Made by a program: the position numbers and the translations under genes
The notes under the pieces: generated by a model
The model's input: the letters and a program-made list of their open reading frames with translations, nothing else
The model's database searches: none
Told to the model about the DNA's origin: nothing
In this document: in pieces, positions 63,946-64,000 of the stretch
Layout of the letters: the number at the start of each line of letters is the position of its first letter
Position numbering within the stretch: position 1 is the first letter of the stretch
Source: an uncultured Lachnospiraceae bacterium
GTDB lineage: Bacteria; Bacillota; Clostridia; Lachnospirales; Lachnospiraceae
Length of the DNA stretch: 64,000 nucleotides
Direction: 5' to 3'
NCBI GenBank assembly: GCA_910583835.1
Contig: CAJTYM010000006.1
Location: 55,917 to 119,916, forward strand

Positions 63946-64000
63946 TTACTGCTGTCCGCCGGACATCTGCTGTTCCTGTTTCATAATCATCTTCTTAACC
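63946..64000 (-). CDS. C-terminal end of an unidentified gene, cut by window edge
   Basis: On the minus strand the frame reads VKKMIMKQEQQMSGGQQ and stops at 63946-63948. Only 17 residues are visible; too few to name the gene. The terminator at 63855-63897 lies just downstream. Confidence 0.4.
   Translation of the reverse strand, partial: VKKMIMKQEQQMSGGQQ

Overview
The window looks like a chromosomal segment of an anaerobic Firmicute, most likely a Lachnospiraceae-type gut Clostridia. This rests on AGGAGG ribosome sites, a moderate base composition, BspA-type leucine-rich-repeat surface proteins, a DUF6483-like protein, a TIGR04076 protein, an ECF sigma factor with a DUF4179-like partner, and a LytTR/DUF3021 pair. 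No rRNA, tRNA or CRISPR array was seen. Family names come from recognition by eye, not from a database search.

Region by region: (1) 1-3434 holds the end of hisC, a DUF368 lipid-carrier transporter, a DUF1294 protein and glyA. (2) 3547-6308 holds a DUF6483-like gene facing a six-helix chemotaxis receptor that overlaps a YhhN-family gene. (3) 6501-12145 is a four-gene MacAB-like export operon with two adaptor proteins, then serS. (4) 13642-24249 is a secreted-protein island: an XRE regulator with a strong palindrome in the divergent promoter, a PPC-like secreted protein, and three BspA-type LRR genes with gene wreckage and an exact 398-bp internal duplication. (5) 24328-35453 holds a Uma2-family gene, an esterase, a decayed sugar ABC operon (amber codon in the binding protein, frameshift in the first permease), an adaptor plus FtsX-like permease without an ATPase, and a RodA/FtsW gene. 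(6) 35471-36470 is an exactly 1,000-bp fold-back element flanked by TAA, followed by a DinJ-YafQ toxin-antitoxin pair. (7) 37522-40992 is panB-panC-panD-coaBC behind a hairpin-rich leader, then a large GH43-type secreted enzyme. (8) 44570-49388 holds a solitary adenine methyltransferase with a small partner, the sigma/anti-sigma pair and a TIGR04076 gene. (9) 49413-54255 is an AT-rich accessory island with a TPR-CHAT protease operon. (10) 54320-64000 returns to core functions: M20 peptidase, carAB, a CYTH protein, a dCache chemoreceptor and LytTR/DUF3021.

How the genes work together: panBCD and coaBC carry out successive steps from ketoisovalerate and aspartate to phosphopantetheine. carAB makes carbamoyl phosphate for pyrimidines and arginine. 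The adaptor, ATPase and FtsX-type genes form one export pump. The secreted LRR and GH43 proteins share a basic C-terminal fibronectin-like module, which suggests a common way of holding on to the cell surface.

The best candidate for an undescribed system is the tightly coupled operon at 50019-54255: a small beta-rich protein, a TPR-CHAT cysteine protease of 1,015 residues, and a two-helix membrane protein. It sits in low-GC DNA behind a truncated gene and a 22-bp hairpin, and resembles protease-effector anti-phage modules in layout only. The second candidate is the 1-kb fold-back element, whose 82-bp double-hairpin module also occurs alone at 26224-26305.
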